Source: Pedobacter sp. AJM (GTDB lineage: Bacteria; Bacteroidota; Bacteroidia; Sphingobacteriales; Sphingobacteriaceae). Taken from it: a stretch of DNA of 64,000 nt. Below, piece after piece: positions 42,647 to 52,080 of the stretch. How positions within the stretch are numbered: position 1 is the stretch's first letter; every line of letters starts with the position of its first letter. A model generated the notes under the pieces. It was given only the letters and a program-made list of their open reading frames with translations, had not been told where the DNA came from and did no database searches. Location: assembly GCF_002197755.1 (NCBI RefSeq), contig NZ_NHOT01000010.1:209409-273408 (forward strand), read 5' to 3'. The position numbers and the translations under genes are program-made.

Positions 42647-44533
42647 ATGCTGAAAAGAATTGGTTTATTGGTTTTAATCGCTCTGATCTGTGCCTGTAAG
42701 CGCTCAGATAAAGCAGGCATTATACCTGTTGATGATTTTTTTAAAACACAGGATAAGGCTTATTACCACATATCGCCTGACGGGAAAAGCCTTTCCTACC
42801 TTAAACTTCAGGATAAAAAGCTTGACTTATTTGTGGAGAACTTGGCCACAGGGAAAAGCACCCAATTGACACACCTGACAGAAAAATCGATCAGTTTTTA
42901 CTTCTGGACCAGCAACAATGAGTTGATTTATTATGCTGAAGATGATACAAAGGAGCGTAAATCTGATCTCTTTGTCATCAATAAGGATGGAAGCAGGCAA
43001 GTGCAATTGAGTTCGAATGAAAAAACAAGAGTCCGCGTAATTGAAGATCAGCTGATTGATGATAAATATATTATTGTGGCTTCCAATAAACGCGATTCAA
43101 CAGTTTTCGATGTGTATCGCCTGAATGTGCGGAACGGCAAAATGGAAATTGCGGCTAAAAATCCGGGTAATGTTACCGAATGGGTAACCGATAATAAAGG
43201 TATTCTCAAAATTGCCGTGGCCAGCGATGGGGTGAATGAAACATTGCTTTACCGTGAAAATGAGAGCAAACCTTTTGCACCGCTGATGACAAATAATTTT
43301 GAAACGACTTTTCAGCCGGTGGCCTTTCCGGAAAATGAACCTGATGTATTATATGCCATATCCAGCGTAAACAGGGATAAAAATGCATTGGTATCTCTTG
43401 ATTTAAAAACAGGTAAAGAGAAAGAAGTACTGTTTGGCAATGATACCCTGAATGTTACGGAAACCAGATATTCGAGAACACAGAATAAAATTATGTTTGT
43501 TACCTGTGAAACCTGGAAAAAACAGAAATATTACCTGGATGCACAAAGTAAACTAACTTATAGTAAAATAGACCGGCTGCTGCCAGGCACCGAGTGGCGC
43601 ATTATGGATAATGATAAAATGGATAATGTTTTCATCATCAGAACATTTACCGATAAAAATCCGGGATCGTACTATTTATACATGGCTGCCGAGAATAAGC
43701 TTAAAAAACTAAATGATATTAACTCTTCTATTCAGGAAGAGTTGATGAGCGATATGAAGCCGGTTAGTTTTAAAAGTTCTGACAGTTTAACTATTAACGG
43801 CTATCTAACCTTGCCTAAAGGGAACAAGAAAACCAATTTACCTGTGGTTGTAATGCCTCACAATGGTCCGGGGGGAAGGAATTCCTGGGGTTATAATGCC
43901 GAAGTTCAGTTTCTGGCTAACCGGGGTTATGCGGTTTTGCAGGTTAATTATCGTGGATCAAATGGTTATGGCAAATCTTTTTATGCGGCAGGTTTTAAAG
44001 AATGGAGTAATAAAATTCAGGAAGATGTTAATGATGGTGTACGCTGGCTAATTGCAAAAAAGATTGCAAACCCTAAAAAGATTGCCATTTATGGTAATGG
44101 TTTCGGAGGGTATATTGCCCTAAATTGTTTGTATAAAAATGCCGATCTTTATAGTTGTGGCGGATCAAATTCTGGCGTTATTAATTTATTCAGTTACCTG
44201 AAAGGGATTCCACCATTTTTAAAGTCAAATCTACAGATGTATTACGAAATCATTGGCAATCCGGTAACAGATACAGACTACCTGCGCTTGGCTTCGCCTG
44301 TTTTTCATGCCGACCGTTTTAAGTCACCATTGTTTATTGCCCAGAACCCAAAAGATCCGAGGGTTAACGTTACAGAAGGGGTACAGTTTATCAAAGAACT
44401 TAAAAAGAGAAGCATCCCGGTTACCTACATAGAAAAGGAAGAAGGACCAAATCCGGTTAAAAGGCAACAGGGGAGAACAGCTTTGTATAAAGCACTGGAA
44501 GAATTCTTAAAAAACAACATCAGCAGGAAATAA
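42647..44533 (+). CDS. S9 (prolyl oligopeptidase) family lipoprotein lacking catalytic Ser and His
   Basis: Signal MLKRIGLLVLIALICAC with lipidation probable at C17. A beta-propeller (about 35-360) with repeats such as YYHISPDGKSLSYLKL is followed by an alpha/beta-hydrolase domain (about 370-628) with VVVMPHNGPGGR and LQVNYRGSNGYGKSF. The nucleophile elbow reads YGNGFGGY (483-489): the Ser of GxSxGG is Gly485. The Asp is kept (NPKDPRV, D570), but the catalytic His site EEGH is EEGPN, with Pro601. It therefore cannot be a normal serine peptidase. It ends 3 bases before a sensor kinase gene, suggesting a ligand-binding or sensor role. Confidence 0.85.
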   Translation: MLKRIGLLVLIALICACKRSDKAGIIPVDDFFKTQDKAYYHISPDGKSLSYLKLQDKKLDLFVENLATGKSTQLTHLTEKSISFYFWTSNNELIYYAEDDTKERKSDLFVINKDGSRQVQLSSNEKTRVRVIEDQLIDDKYIIVASNKRDSTVFDVYRLNVRNGKMEIAAKNPGNVTEWVTDNKGILKIAVASDGVNETLLYRENESKPFAPLMTNNFETTFQPVAFPENEPDVLYAISSVNRDKNALVSLDLKTGKEKEVLFGNDTLNVTETRYSRTQNKIMFVTCETWKKQKYYLDAQSKLTYSKIDRLLPGTEWRIMDNDKMDNVFIIRTFTDKNPGSYYLYMAAENKLKKLNDINSSIQEELMSDMKPVSFKSSDSLTINGYLTLPKGNKKTNLPVVVMPHNGPGGRNSWGYNAEVQFLANRGYAVLQVNYRGSNGYGKSFYAAGFKEWSNKIQEDVNDGVRWLIAKKIANPKKIAIYGNGFGGYIALNCLYKNADLYSCGGSNSGVINLFSYLKGIPPFLKSNLQMYYEIIGNPVTDTDYLRLASPVFHADRFKSPLFIAQNPKDPRVNVTEGVQFIKELKKRSIPVTYIEKEEGPNPVKRQQGRTALYKALEEFLKNNISRK

Positions 44534-44536
44534 GTT

Positions 44537-46204
44537 ATGACGCTGGATAAGAAAAGCGGCTATCGCAAAAATTTCTCATTGGGTGTTACTTTCATTGTAC
44601 TCATTTCCATTTTGTTTGTCTTATCGCTTTTCCTGGCTTTTAATTTCAGTAAAAAATCCATCGAAAATGAATTTGTTTCAGAAAAGGTAAATGTACTGGA
44701 GCAGAGCATCAAACCTTACAACGATTTCTTTCAGAATAAAATGCCCGAGATTTCTTATTATAATGGATTTCTGGATTCTGCTACGGCATCAAAATTTGTA
44801 GATACCATTGTGCTCAAATATCCGTTCGTGTCGAGGGTTACTTTTTACGATACCGAGGTTAAAAATATACCGGTAAAGGATGGAATGAACGTAGGGAAAT
44901 TATCAATCGGTCCGAAGTCTATTTTCCAGTTTGGTAAAAATGTTCCTGCTGATTCTATCAGATTATTTTCAGAAGCCGATACCCGGTCTTTCAAGGTTGG
45001 CGATGATTTTAATACCATGGCCTATAAGCTGGTTACTTTTGTTGATCAGCTGGATACGGTTGCAGTACCCTCTCAGGAAGAATTGTTCACCAATTTTTCT
45101 GTCGTAAATTCCAATAAAATCACTTACTTAAATATTCCCAGGAGAGAAGACCTGAAAATTTATAAGGATATGATGCGGCGTAAACTCAATCCTTTGCCGG
45201 TTTATCAGCAGGATATGCTTGTTTTTCAGCTGAATCCAAATAAAATTAAAGTGGTAAATACCCGGCCATTGTTATACCAGAAAATTCAGGTAGAGCCGTT
45301 AACATACGATCCGATTGATACTTCTGAGGAAAACATGACCACTGAAATTGCTTTGCCTGGTGCTTTTTCCGACTTCAAACTATACCTCACCAGCTCTAAA
45401 TCTTACGTCAAAAGAGAAATTTTTATCTACTTTATGCCCATCGCGCTTGTGCTGCTCCTGGTGTATGGTGTGCTGCTTTTAGTGGCCTTTTTAATTTACC
45501 GCAATTTAAATATCAACAGTAAAATGTTTAAGCTGCAGTACGATTTTGTAAATAACCTGACGCATGAGTTTAAAACTCCGGTAAGTGTGATTAAAATTGC
45601 AGGTAATAATATTAAAAGTGCTACTGCTTTAAGCCAGAAGGAACAACAGCTTTATGGTAAGATACTGGATGAGGAGGCCGATAAACTGAATGGCTTAATG
45701 AATAAATTACTGGCCTTTACGCAAATTGAAAACAAAGCCATTAAACTGAACCAGGAAACGGTAAATATTCGCGATTTTATAGAAAGTACCATTGAGTCTC
45801 ATACATTAAAACATCCCGATTTTCAGATGACCTATGAAGTGGTTGGTTTTAAAACCTTCATTACCGATCCGGTGTTATTAGGTAGCTTGTTTGATAACCT
45901 GGCTGAAAATGCATACAAATATTCAAAACCCGAAAACAAGAAATTGCACATCAGTGCTAAGCTGATTAAAGGTGTGCTGGTATTCCGTTTTGCCGATAAG
46001 GGAATTGGTATCGCTTCGGGGGAATTAAATAATATTTTTAAGAAGTTTTTCAGGATACAAAACGAATACAATCAAATGGGGAGCGTGGGGCTTGGTTTGG
46101 CTTTTTGCAAGGAACTGGTTAACTTTATGGAAGGCGAAATTTCGGTTAAAAGTAAAGTCGGTTCAGGCACAGAATTTAAGATCGTATTGCCCTTTAATAG
46201 CTGA
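44537..46204 (+). CDS. Sensor histidine kinase
   Basis: The 555-residue protein has two membrane helices (about 14-36 and 297-321) enclosing a periplasmic domain of about 260 residues with no recognised fold. The kinase core has H343 in NLTHEFKTPVSVIKIA, the N-box DNLAENAYKYS, G1 DKGIGIASGE and G2 GSVGLGLAF. There is no HAMP domain. It is co-transcribed with the inactive S9 lipoprotein before it and very likely pairs with the response regulator after it (81 bases). Confidence 0.94.
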   Translation: MTLDKKSGYRKNFSLGVTFIVLISILFVLSLFLAFNFSKKSIENEFVSEKVNVLEQSIKPYNDFFQNKMPEISYYNGFLDSATASKFVDTIVLKYPFVSRVTFYDTEVKNIPVKDGMNVGKLSIGPKSIFQFGKNVPADSIRLFSEADTRSFKVGDDFNTMAYKLVTFVDQLDTVAVPSQEELFTNFSVVNSNKITYLNIPRREDLKIYKDMMRRKLNPLPVYQQDMLVFQLNPNKIKVVNTRPLLYQKIQVEPLTYDPIDTSEENMTTEIALPGAFSDFKLYLTSSKSYVKREIFIYFMPIALVLLLVYGVLLLVAFLIYRNLNINSKMFKLQYDFVNNLTHEFKTPVSVIKIAGNNIKSATALSQKEQQLYGKILDEEADKLNGLMNKLLAFTQIENKAIKLNQETVNIRDFIESTIESHTLKHPDFQMTYEVVGFKTFITDPVLLGSLFDNLAENAYKYSKPENKKLHISAKLIKGVLVFRFADKGIGIASGELNNIFKKFFRIQNEYNQMGSVGLGLAFCKELVNFMEGEISVKSKVGSGTEFKIVLPFNS

Positions 46205-46285
46205 ATGTTAAAAGTTGAAAATTAAAGTTGGAAGGTTATAAAATGGAATTAACCTTTAAACATTAAAATATAAATACACATATAG

Positions 46286-46975
46286 ATGTCTAAAGAAGTA
46301 AAAATATTAATTGTTGAAGATGATGAAAATCTTCGTTTTTTGGTTGCACACCGTTTAAAAGGCGAGGGTTACCACATATTGGAGGCCAATGACGGTGAAT
46401 CTGGTGAACGGATTATTATGGCAGACCAGCCTGATATTGTATTGCTGGATTGGATGATGCCGGGCAAACAAGGTGCAGAAGTTTGCGAGAGTGTGCGTAA
46501 ACAAGGCTTCGAAAACCTGGTCATTATGATGACAGCAAAGGCGCAGGATGTAGATAAAATTGATGCCTATAATTTTGGCGCATCAGACTATATTACCAAA
46601 CCTTTTAATATGGATGTATTGGTGGCCATGCTGGAGAGTAAGGTGAAGTTTATCGTCAATAAAGATACCGCTGAAATTCACCGCTTTGGTAATATGGAGC
46701 ATCATCCGAATATTCATACTTTATTCAGAGATGGAAAGAAAATTGAGTTGACCATATTGGAAAACCGTATTTTATTGTACTTTTTGCGCAACCCTGGTAA
46801 AGTCATTAACCGCGATGAACTGATGCTGGTGGTTTGGGGCTATAATTCTGATGTGAACACCAGGACCCTTGATATGCATATTGTACGCTTGCGTAAGAAA
46901 ATAGAATTAAACCCGGATAATCCGCAGTTATTGCAAACGGTAAGAGGTGTTGGATATCGTTTTAACGCAGGGTAG
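46286..46975 (+). CDS. OmpR-family response regulator
   Basis: The receiver domain (1-120) has acidic D12/D13, phospho-acceptor D55 in LLDWMMPG, MMTAKA and the Lys of YITKPFN. The C-terminal winged helix (about 130-229) has NRDELMLVVWGYNSDVNTRT and the family end DMHIVRLRKKIE...TVRGVGYRF. It is complete at 229 residues and is the likely partner of the kinase directly upstream. Its target genes are unknown. Confidence 0.95.
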   Translation: MSKEVKILIVEDDENLRFLVAHRLKGEGYHILEANDGESGERIIMADQPDIVLLDWMMPGKQGAEVCESVRKQGFENLVIMMTAKAQDVDKIDAYNFGASDYITKPFNMDVLVAMLESKVKFIVNKDTAEIHRFGNMEHHPNIHTLFRDGKKIELTILENRILLYFLRNPGKVINRDELMLVVWGYNSDVNTRTLDMHIVRLRKKIELNPDNPQLLQTVRGVGYRFNAG

Positions 46976-46977
46976 AT

Positions 46978-47195
46978 TTAATGAATGAATGATTGATTTT
47001 TGAATGATTAAGTTTTGAATGAGAAAGTTTTGAATGATTGAATTTTGAATGATTGAATGTGTTGGCGTAATACCTATCCATTCTCTCATTCCTTTCAATT
47101 AATCCATCATTCCTTCCTTCAGTCATTCAGTCATTCTTTCCTTCAGTCATTCTTTCCTTCAGTCCTTCAGTAATTCTTTCCTTCAGTCATTCTCC
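46978..47195. repeat. GAATGATTGA / TCATTC and CTTCAGTCATT repeats between convergent genes
   Basis: The left part has GAATGATTGA-type words every 12 to 18 bases (TTTTGAATGATTGAATTTTG). The right part has CATTCTTTCCTTCAGTCATT-type words in tandem, so the two halves are roughly inverted. It separates the response regulator from the metallophosphoesterase. Confidence 0.65.
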
Positions 47196-47197
47196 CA

Positions 47198-48442
47198 TTA
47201 AGCTCTTTTCAAGGTAAAAACCGTAATCTCTGGCAAAATTCCAACCCTTCCAGGATAGCCTAGAAAACCATAGCCAACATTCACGTAAAGCTGTTGTTTT
47301 TGCTCCTGATATAAGCCTGCCCATTCTTTATAGATGTATTGTACAGGGCTCCACTGGTATTCCTTCAGCCTCACGCCGAACTGCATCCCATGGGTATGAC
47401 CGCTAAACATGGCATCAATTTGAGGGTATTTCTGTAATACTTCGCCACGCCAGTGTGAAGGATCATGACTTAATAATAATTTTACAGGTAAGTCATCCGT
47501 ATGCTGAACCGCCAGTTCCATTTTTCCATACTTCGGAAAACGCCCCATTCCCCAGTTTTCGATCCCCAGGATGCCAATTTCTTCGCCGTCTACTTTAAGT
47601 CTGCGGTGTTCATTCATCAGCAAATCATAACCCATTATCTTGTGTACATCAACCATGTCTTTCAGGTTTTTAACCTTAGCCGGCGATGTTTCTTTACCAA
47701 AATAATAATCGCCATAATCATGGTTTCCAAGTGAAGAATAAACACCTAGAGGTGCTTTTACTTTTGAAAATATATCCTGATAATCGCTCACTTCATTGGT
47801 GAGGTTATTTACTAAATCGCCGGTAAAGAAAACGAAATCAGGTTTTTCTGCCAGCAGCATTTCCACGCCACCTTTTACAGCTGTTTTATTGTAAAAACTG
47901 CCGGAATGGATATCAGAAATTTGTGCCATGGTGATGCCATCAAAAGCTTTTGGCAAGTTTGGTAAAATGAGATTTACCTTTCTTACCTGGTAATCATAAG
48001 CGCCGGAAATAATTCCCCAGCTTAATGATGTTAATGGTACCGCAGCCGCGACTAACCCCGCCTTCACTAAAAATTCTGAACGGGAAATCTGATCAGTTTC
48101 TGATACTGGTACAGTTGGTGCGACTTCTTTTTTCCTGAATACTTTGATCCAGAGCCTTCTTAAATCATCTAACACCAAAAACGGTAACATGGCCATTTTG
48201 CAGGCTACAGTTAAAAAAAATGCCACCAGAATCATGGCCCTTAGTGTTAAAAAAAGGTTGAGGTAAATCCCGGCAAAGACGCCTGTTATCAGCAAGATGC
48301 TGTAACTCCAGTATATGATAGTAAAGATTTTTTTTGTGGTCGGTTTCCATTTTTTGAAAACAGCAACAATTGCCTTGAAACAATAGATATCGAAAATGAT
48401 AATGAAAATGCAGGCAGTAATGATAAAAGGCAGTCTTCCCAT
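47198..48442 (-). CDS. Membrane-anchored metallophosphoesterase
   Basis: Three to four N-terminal membrane helices (1-100) and a further hydrophobic segment near 130-150 precede a calcineurin-like phosphoesterase domain. All metal motifs are present: ISDIHSGSF, FFTGDLVNN, SLGNHDYGDY, LLSHDPSHW and FSGHTHGMQFGV. The protein has 414 residues. The substrate is unknown; the YkuE/YaeI-like members of this class act on lipid or nucleotide phosphoesters. It stands alone. Confidence 0.9.
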   Translation of the reverse strand: MGRLPFIITACIFIIIFDIYCFKAIVAVFKKWKPTTKKIFTIIYWSYSILLITGVFAGIYLNLFLTLRAMILVAFFLTVACKMAMLPFLVLDDLRRLWIKVFRKKEVAPTVPVSETDQISRSEFLVKAGLVAAAVPLTSLSWGIISGAYDYQVRKVNLILPNLPKAFDGITMAQISDIHSGSFYNKTAVKGGVEMLLAEKPDFVFFTGDLVNNLTNEVSDYQDIFSKVKAPLGVYSSLGNHDYGDYYFGKETSPAKVKNLKDMVDVHKIMGYDLLMNEHRRLKVDGEEIGILGIENWGMGRFPKYGKMELAVQHTDDLPVKLLLSHDPSHWRGEVLQKYPQIDAMFSGHTHGMQFGVRLKEYQWSPVQYIYKEWAGLYQEQKQQLYVNVGYGFLGYPGRVGILPEITVFTLKRA

Positions 48443-48497
48443 GATCGGGTTTGAAAAATTAGTTTAAAAAATAAGGTAGGTTTTTGGCCTGCCTAAA

Positions 48498-49247
48498 TTA
48501 GGTATTTGATGTAAATAAATTATCTAAAATTCTTTTGGGGTTATCTAAAAAAGATTTATAAAGCCTGTAAACTTCAGATTCTTCATATTTAATGCTATTG
48601 ATTTCACCATCAGCCATTTCATAAATGATCGCATTAGGGTAGGCCAAAAGGATCGGAGAATGGGTTGTGATAATAAATTGAGCATTTGTATGTACCAGGC
48701 TATTAATCTTTGCTAACATGGCAATTTGTTTATTTGCTGAAAGTGCAGACTCTGGTTCATCTAAAATATAAACGCCATGTCCGTTGAATCGGTTCATGAA
48801 AAGTGACCAAAAAGATTCACCATGAGATTGTTCATGTAGGGATATGCCGCCGTAAGATGCTATTATCTTCTGACTAAAACCAGGTTCTTCATCAAGCTTA
48901 TCAATTTGGCTGGCAACATTATAAAAACTTTCTCCTCTTAAGAAAAAACCATCTTTGAAATGCCTGAAACTTTTGGAAATCGTAAGGTATTGGTGTAATA
49001 TGGAATGAGTTTCCCTGCTGCTGAAATGGAAGTTTTTACTTCCTCCTTCGGCATTAAAGCCTAGGTTAACGGCAATTGCCTCTATAAAAGTTGATTTTCC
49101 AATCCCATTTTCGCCGGTGAAAAATGTAACATTCGGGTGGAATGCAAGTTCTTGAAAAGTTTGCAGGCATGGAATGTTAAACGGATATCCTTCAGGAAGA
49201 TTCTCTCTTTGTAACCTTAGCGATAAAAGATATCCTTTAAACTCCAT
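48498..49247 (-). CDS. AAA/ABC-type predicted ATPase
   Basis: The 249-residue protein has Walker A FTGENGIGKSTFIEAIA (44-60), a signature-like EQSHGESFWSLF, Walker B GVYILDEPESALS, and the switch His in ITTHSPILLAYPNA. This is the compact SMC/RecF-like ATPase family without a coiled coil. It begins 9 bases after the end of the MoxR-like ATPase gene and may share its transcript. Single-gene members are widespread and their role is unknown. No nuclease partner is adjacent, so a defence role has no support here. Confidence 0.85.
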   Translation of the reverse strand: MEFKGYLLSLRLQRENLPEGYPFNIPCLQTFQELAFHPNVTFFTGENGIGKSTFIEAIAVNLGFNAEGGSKNFHFSSRETHSILHQYLTISKSFRHFKDGFFLRGESFYNVASQIDKLDEEPGFSQKIIASYGGISLHEQSHGESFWSLFMNRFNGHGVYILDEPESALSANKQIAMLAKINSLVHTNAQFIITTHSPILLAYPNAIIYEMADGEINSIKYEESEVYRLYKSFLDNPKRILDNLFTSNT

Positions 49248-49256
49248 TAATCATGT

Positions 49257-50744
49257 TTATCTGAAATCATCCTCGTCTTCTTCTTCATCAAATTCGGCAT
49301 TAAATAAACTGCCAAACATGTCAGAAAAACCAAAGCCACCATTTAAATAATTTTTACTTAACTGGGAATACGCTGCCAGTCCATGTAAAACAAATTCCAT
49401 CAGCAGTAAAGTTTGGTTTTCACTCAGTTTTGGATGAAACTTTTTAACGGTATCATATAAACCGGGCACCAACATCAGTGCTTTTTTGTATTGTGTGTTG
49501 CTTAAATGGTCTGTTACGTCGACATTGTTTCCTTCGGTAAACCATTCTGTAATTTCGGTATATGGATTGGCTGTTTTGGTTTTTTTTGCTTTTTCAGGAT
49601 CAGGAAAATAGCGGGCAAATAAGGTTTTTACAGCCTTGCCGATTAAGGTGGTGGCCACATGTGCCGGCCCTTCCAGTTCACCTTCATAAACCAGCTCTAT
49701 TTTTCCGGTAATGGCGGGAATAATTCCGGCAAAATCTGATAAGCGTACAAACGTAGCCTTTTCACCTGAAATAAGCATCCTGCGCTCGGCCGTACTGATT
49801 AAATTTTCATAAGCTGAGATGGTCAGCCGGGCAGATACACCAGATTTCTGGTCAATGTACTCACTTTTACGTGCTTCAAATGCAATCTGCTCAATCAGGT
49901 CTTTTAACAGGCCATCGGCTTCAATATTTGCTTTTTGTGCTGCGGTAAGCCTGGCTTCCTGAAAAGTAATTTTACGCGATATTTCGATGCTTTTCGGGTA
50001 ATGGGTTAGAATCTGACTTTCTATCCTGTCTTTTAGTGGCGTAACAATACTTCCACGGTTGGTATAATCTTCCGGGTTTGCAGTAAATACAAATTGGATA
50101 TCCAATGGTAAACGCAGTTTAAAACCACGAATCTGGATATCTTTTTCCTGCAGCATATTGAATAGTGCTACCTGAATCCGGGCCTGTAAATCAGGTAATT
50201 CATTAATTACGAAAATACTGCGGTGTGCCCTCGGAATCAGGCCAAAGTGGATTACCCGCTCGTCGTTATATGTCAGTTTTAACGTGGCTGCCTTAATCGG
50301 ATCTACATCACCAATTAAATCAGCTACGGTAACATCCGGTGTAGCCAGTTTTTCCGTATAGCGTTCACTCCGGTGTAACCAGGCAATCTCAGTAGCATCA
50401 CCTTTGGTAGCGATTTCATTTCTGGCATACCAGGAAATCGGGTTCAAAGGGTCGTCGAAGATTTCACTACCCGCTACATACGGCACATACTCATCCAACA
50501 GGTTGACCATTAAACGGGCAATGCGTGTTTTGGCTTGTCCGCGTAAACCCAACAGTAAAATGTTGTGGCGGGAAAGAATGGCAGTCTGTAATTCGGGTAT
50601 TACGGTTTCATCGTATCCGATTATACCTTCAAATTCTGTTTTTTTATCTCTTAAAACTTTAATCAGGTTCTCTCTTAATTCTTCCTTAACTGATCTTGAC
50701 TGATATCCTGTGGTTTTTAATTCGCCTAGTGTGGTGTTTTGCAT
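49257..50744 (-). CDS. MoxR/magnesium-chelatase-like AAA+ ATPase
   Basis: The 495-residue protein has Walker A LLLGLRGQAKTRIARL (GLRGQAKT, 66-73), Walker B IFVINELPDLQARIQVALF and a sensor segment VFTANPEDYTNRGS. The ELPDL...LLQEKD region has the insert typical of the helix-2/pre-sensor clade. The C-terminus is very acidic (EFDEEEDEDD). Such ATPases pair with VWA proteins, and the VWA gene lies 86 bases upstream on the same strand. Pairs of this kind (RavA-ViaA, BchI-BchD) act as chaperones or metal-insertion machines; the client here is unknown. Confidence 0.9.
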   Translation of the reverse strand: MQNTTLGELKTTGYQSRSVKEELRENLIKVLRDKKTEFEGIIGYDETVIPELQTAILSRHNILLLGLRGQAKTRIARLMVNLLDEYVPYVAGSEIFDDPLNPISWYARNEIATKGDATEIAWLHRSERYTEKLATPDVTVADLIGDVDPIKAATLKLTYNDERVIHFGLIPRAHRSIFVINELPDLQARIQVALFNMLQEKDIQIRGFKLRLPLDIQFVFTANPEDYTNRGSIVTPLKDRIESQILTHYPKSIEISRKITFQEARLTAAQKANIEADGLLKDLIEQIAFEARKSEYIDQKSGVSARLTISAYENLISTAERRMLISGEKATFVRLSDFAGIIPAITGKIELVYEGELEGPAHVATTLIGKAVKTLFARYFPDPEKAKKTKTANPYTEITEWFTEGNNVDVTDHLSNTQYKKALMLVPGLYDTVKKFHPKLSENQTLLLMEFVLHGLAAYSQLSKNYLNGGFGFSDMFGSLFNAEFDEEEDEDDFR

Positions 50745-50830
50745 ATGTTTTTGGAGTAAGGATAAAGGAGCAAGGATAAAAGATTTAATTGCAAAATCCC
50801 GTCATTGTGCCTTAATCTTTGTTCTTTCAT

Positions 50831-51928
50831 CTATTTTACTGTTTTTCTTCTGTTTTTAATATAATCTTCGAAAATGTATTCGCCCAGGCCATTTAATGAA
50901 CTGTAGAACGCCCGGCCACCATTTATTTCAGTAAACTGGCGTACAAACTGTTGCAAATACGGGTCTTTGGCAATCATAAAGGTGGTAATCGGAATTTTCA
51001 ACCGCTTACATTGGGCTGCCATATTTAAGGTTTTATTAATAACCTTTCTATCCAGGCCCATGCTATTTTTATAGTATTTGCCATTTTCCTTTAAACAGGT
51101 TGGTTTCCCATCCGTAATCATGAAAATTTGCTTGTTATGCGTTTTTCGGCGGCGAAGTAAATCTGTTGCCAGTTCCAAACCTGCAAAAGTATTGGTATGG
51201 TAGGGCCCTACCTGGAGGTAAGGTAAATCTTTTACGGTAATGGGCCAGGCATCATTTCCAAAAACCACAATATCCAAGGTGTCTTTCGGGTATTTGGTTT
51301 TAATCAATTCGGCTAAGGCCATTGCTACTTTCTTCGCGGGTGTAATCCTGTCTTCCCCATACAGGATCATAGAGTGTGAAATATCAATCATCAATACGGT
51401 AGAAGTTAAGGTTTTAAAATCCTTTTCCTCTACTTCCAGATCCCGGTCTGTTAAAGTAAAATCACCGATGCCATGATTGATCTGTGCATTCTGGATGGAG
51501 GCTGTCATGTCGATCTGATCTAAACTGTCGCCGAAGTTATATTCCCTCCTGTCGGCATTTTTTTCTTCACCGATACCAGACTGGTTGCTGTTATGATTGC
51601 CGCGACCTGATTTTTTAAGCTTGCCAAAAATTTCATCCAATGCAGATTTGCGAATGGTTTGCTCCGTTTTAGCGGTGATTTTAAATTCCCCGGATTGATT
51701 GTCTTCTGTTAGATACCCCTTATCCTTCAAATCATCGATAAAATTTCCAATGCCATAGTCGTTATTGGTTAATTTATATTGCTTGTCGAGTTCGTTGAGC
51801 CAGCTTAACGCCTCTGCTGCATCACCTGCTGTATAATTCAGCAACTCGCTGAATAATTTCAACAACTCATCAAACCCACCTTTTGGCGTATCGCCAGGCT
51901 TATAATCAGAAAAACGGAAACCTCTCAT
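50831..51928 (-). CDS. VWA domain protein paired with the AAA+ ATPase
   Basis: A charged helical N-terminal half (1-170) precedes a von Willebrand A domain with the MIDAS motif MIDISHSM (D182, S184, S186) and, further on, MITDGKPT. The protein has 365 residues and no signal peptide or membrane segment, so it is cytoplasmic. It is the first gene of the VWA-AAA pair, equivalent to the D subunit of chelatase-like complexes. Confidence 0.9.
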   Translation of the reverse strand: MRGFRFSDYKPGDTPKGGFDELLKLFSELLNYTAGDAAEALSWLNELDKQYKLTNNDYGIGNFIDDLKDKGYLTEDNQSGEFKITAKTEQTIRKSALDEIFGKLKKSGRGNHNSNQSGIGEEKNADRREYNFGDSLDQIDMTASIQNAQINHGIGDFTLTDRDLEVEEKDFKTLTSTVLMIDISHSMILYGEDRITPAKKVAMALAELIKTKYPKDTLDIVVFGNDAWPITVKDLPYLQVGPYHTNTFAGLELATDLLRRRKTHNKQIFMITDGKPTCLKENGKYYKNSMGLDRKVINKTLNMAAQCKRLKIPITTFMIAKDPYLQQFVRQFTEINGGRAFYSSLNGLGEYIFEDYIKNRRKTVK

Positions 51929-52080
51929 GTGCTTGTATTAACGGTTTATCGAAGATAAAAGTTTCGATTTGCATTAATTTAAGTGGGGTGTCATATTTGA
52001 GCGTAAAGAAAGATTATAGTGGGAATTGTGGGATAGGAATAGATAATCAGGGAATAGAGAAATAAAAAATTAAACACATG

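Noticed and set aside
48498..51928. A defence system built from the ATPase, AAA and VWA genes
   Set aside because: No nuclease, protease effector, methyltransferase or other defence partner is adjacent; each gene fits a widespread housekeeping-type family.
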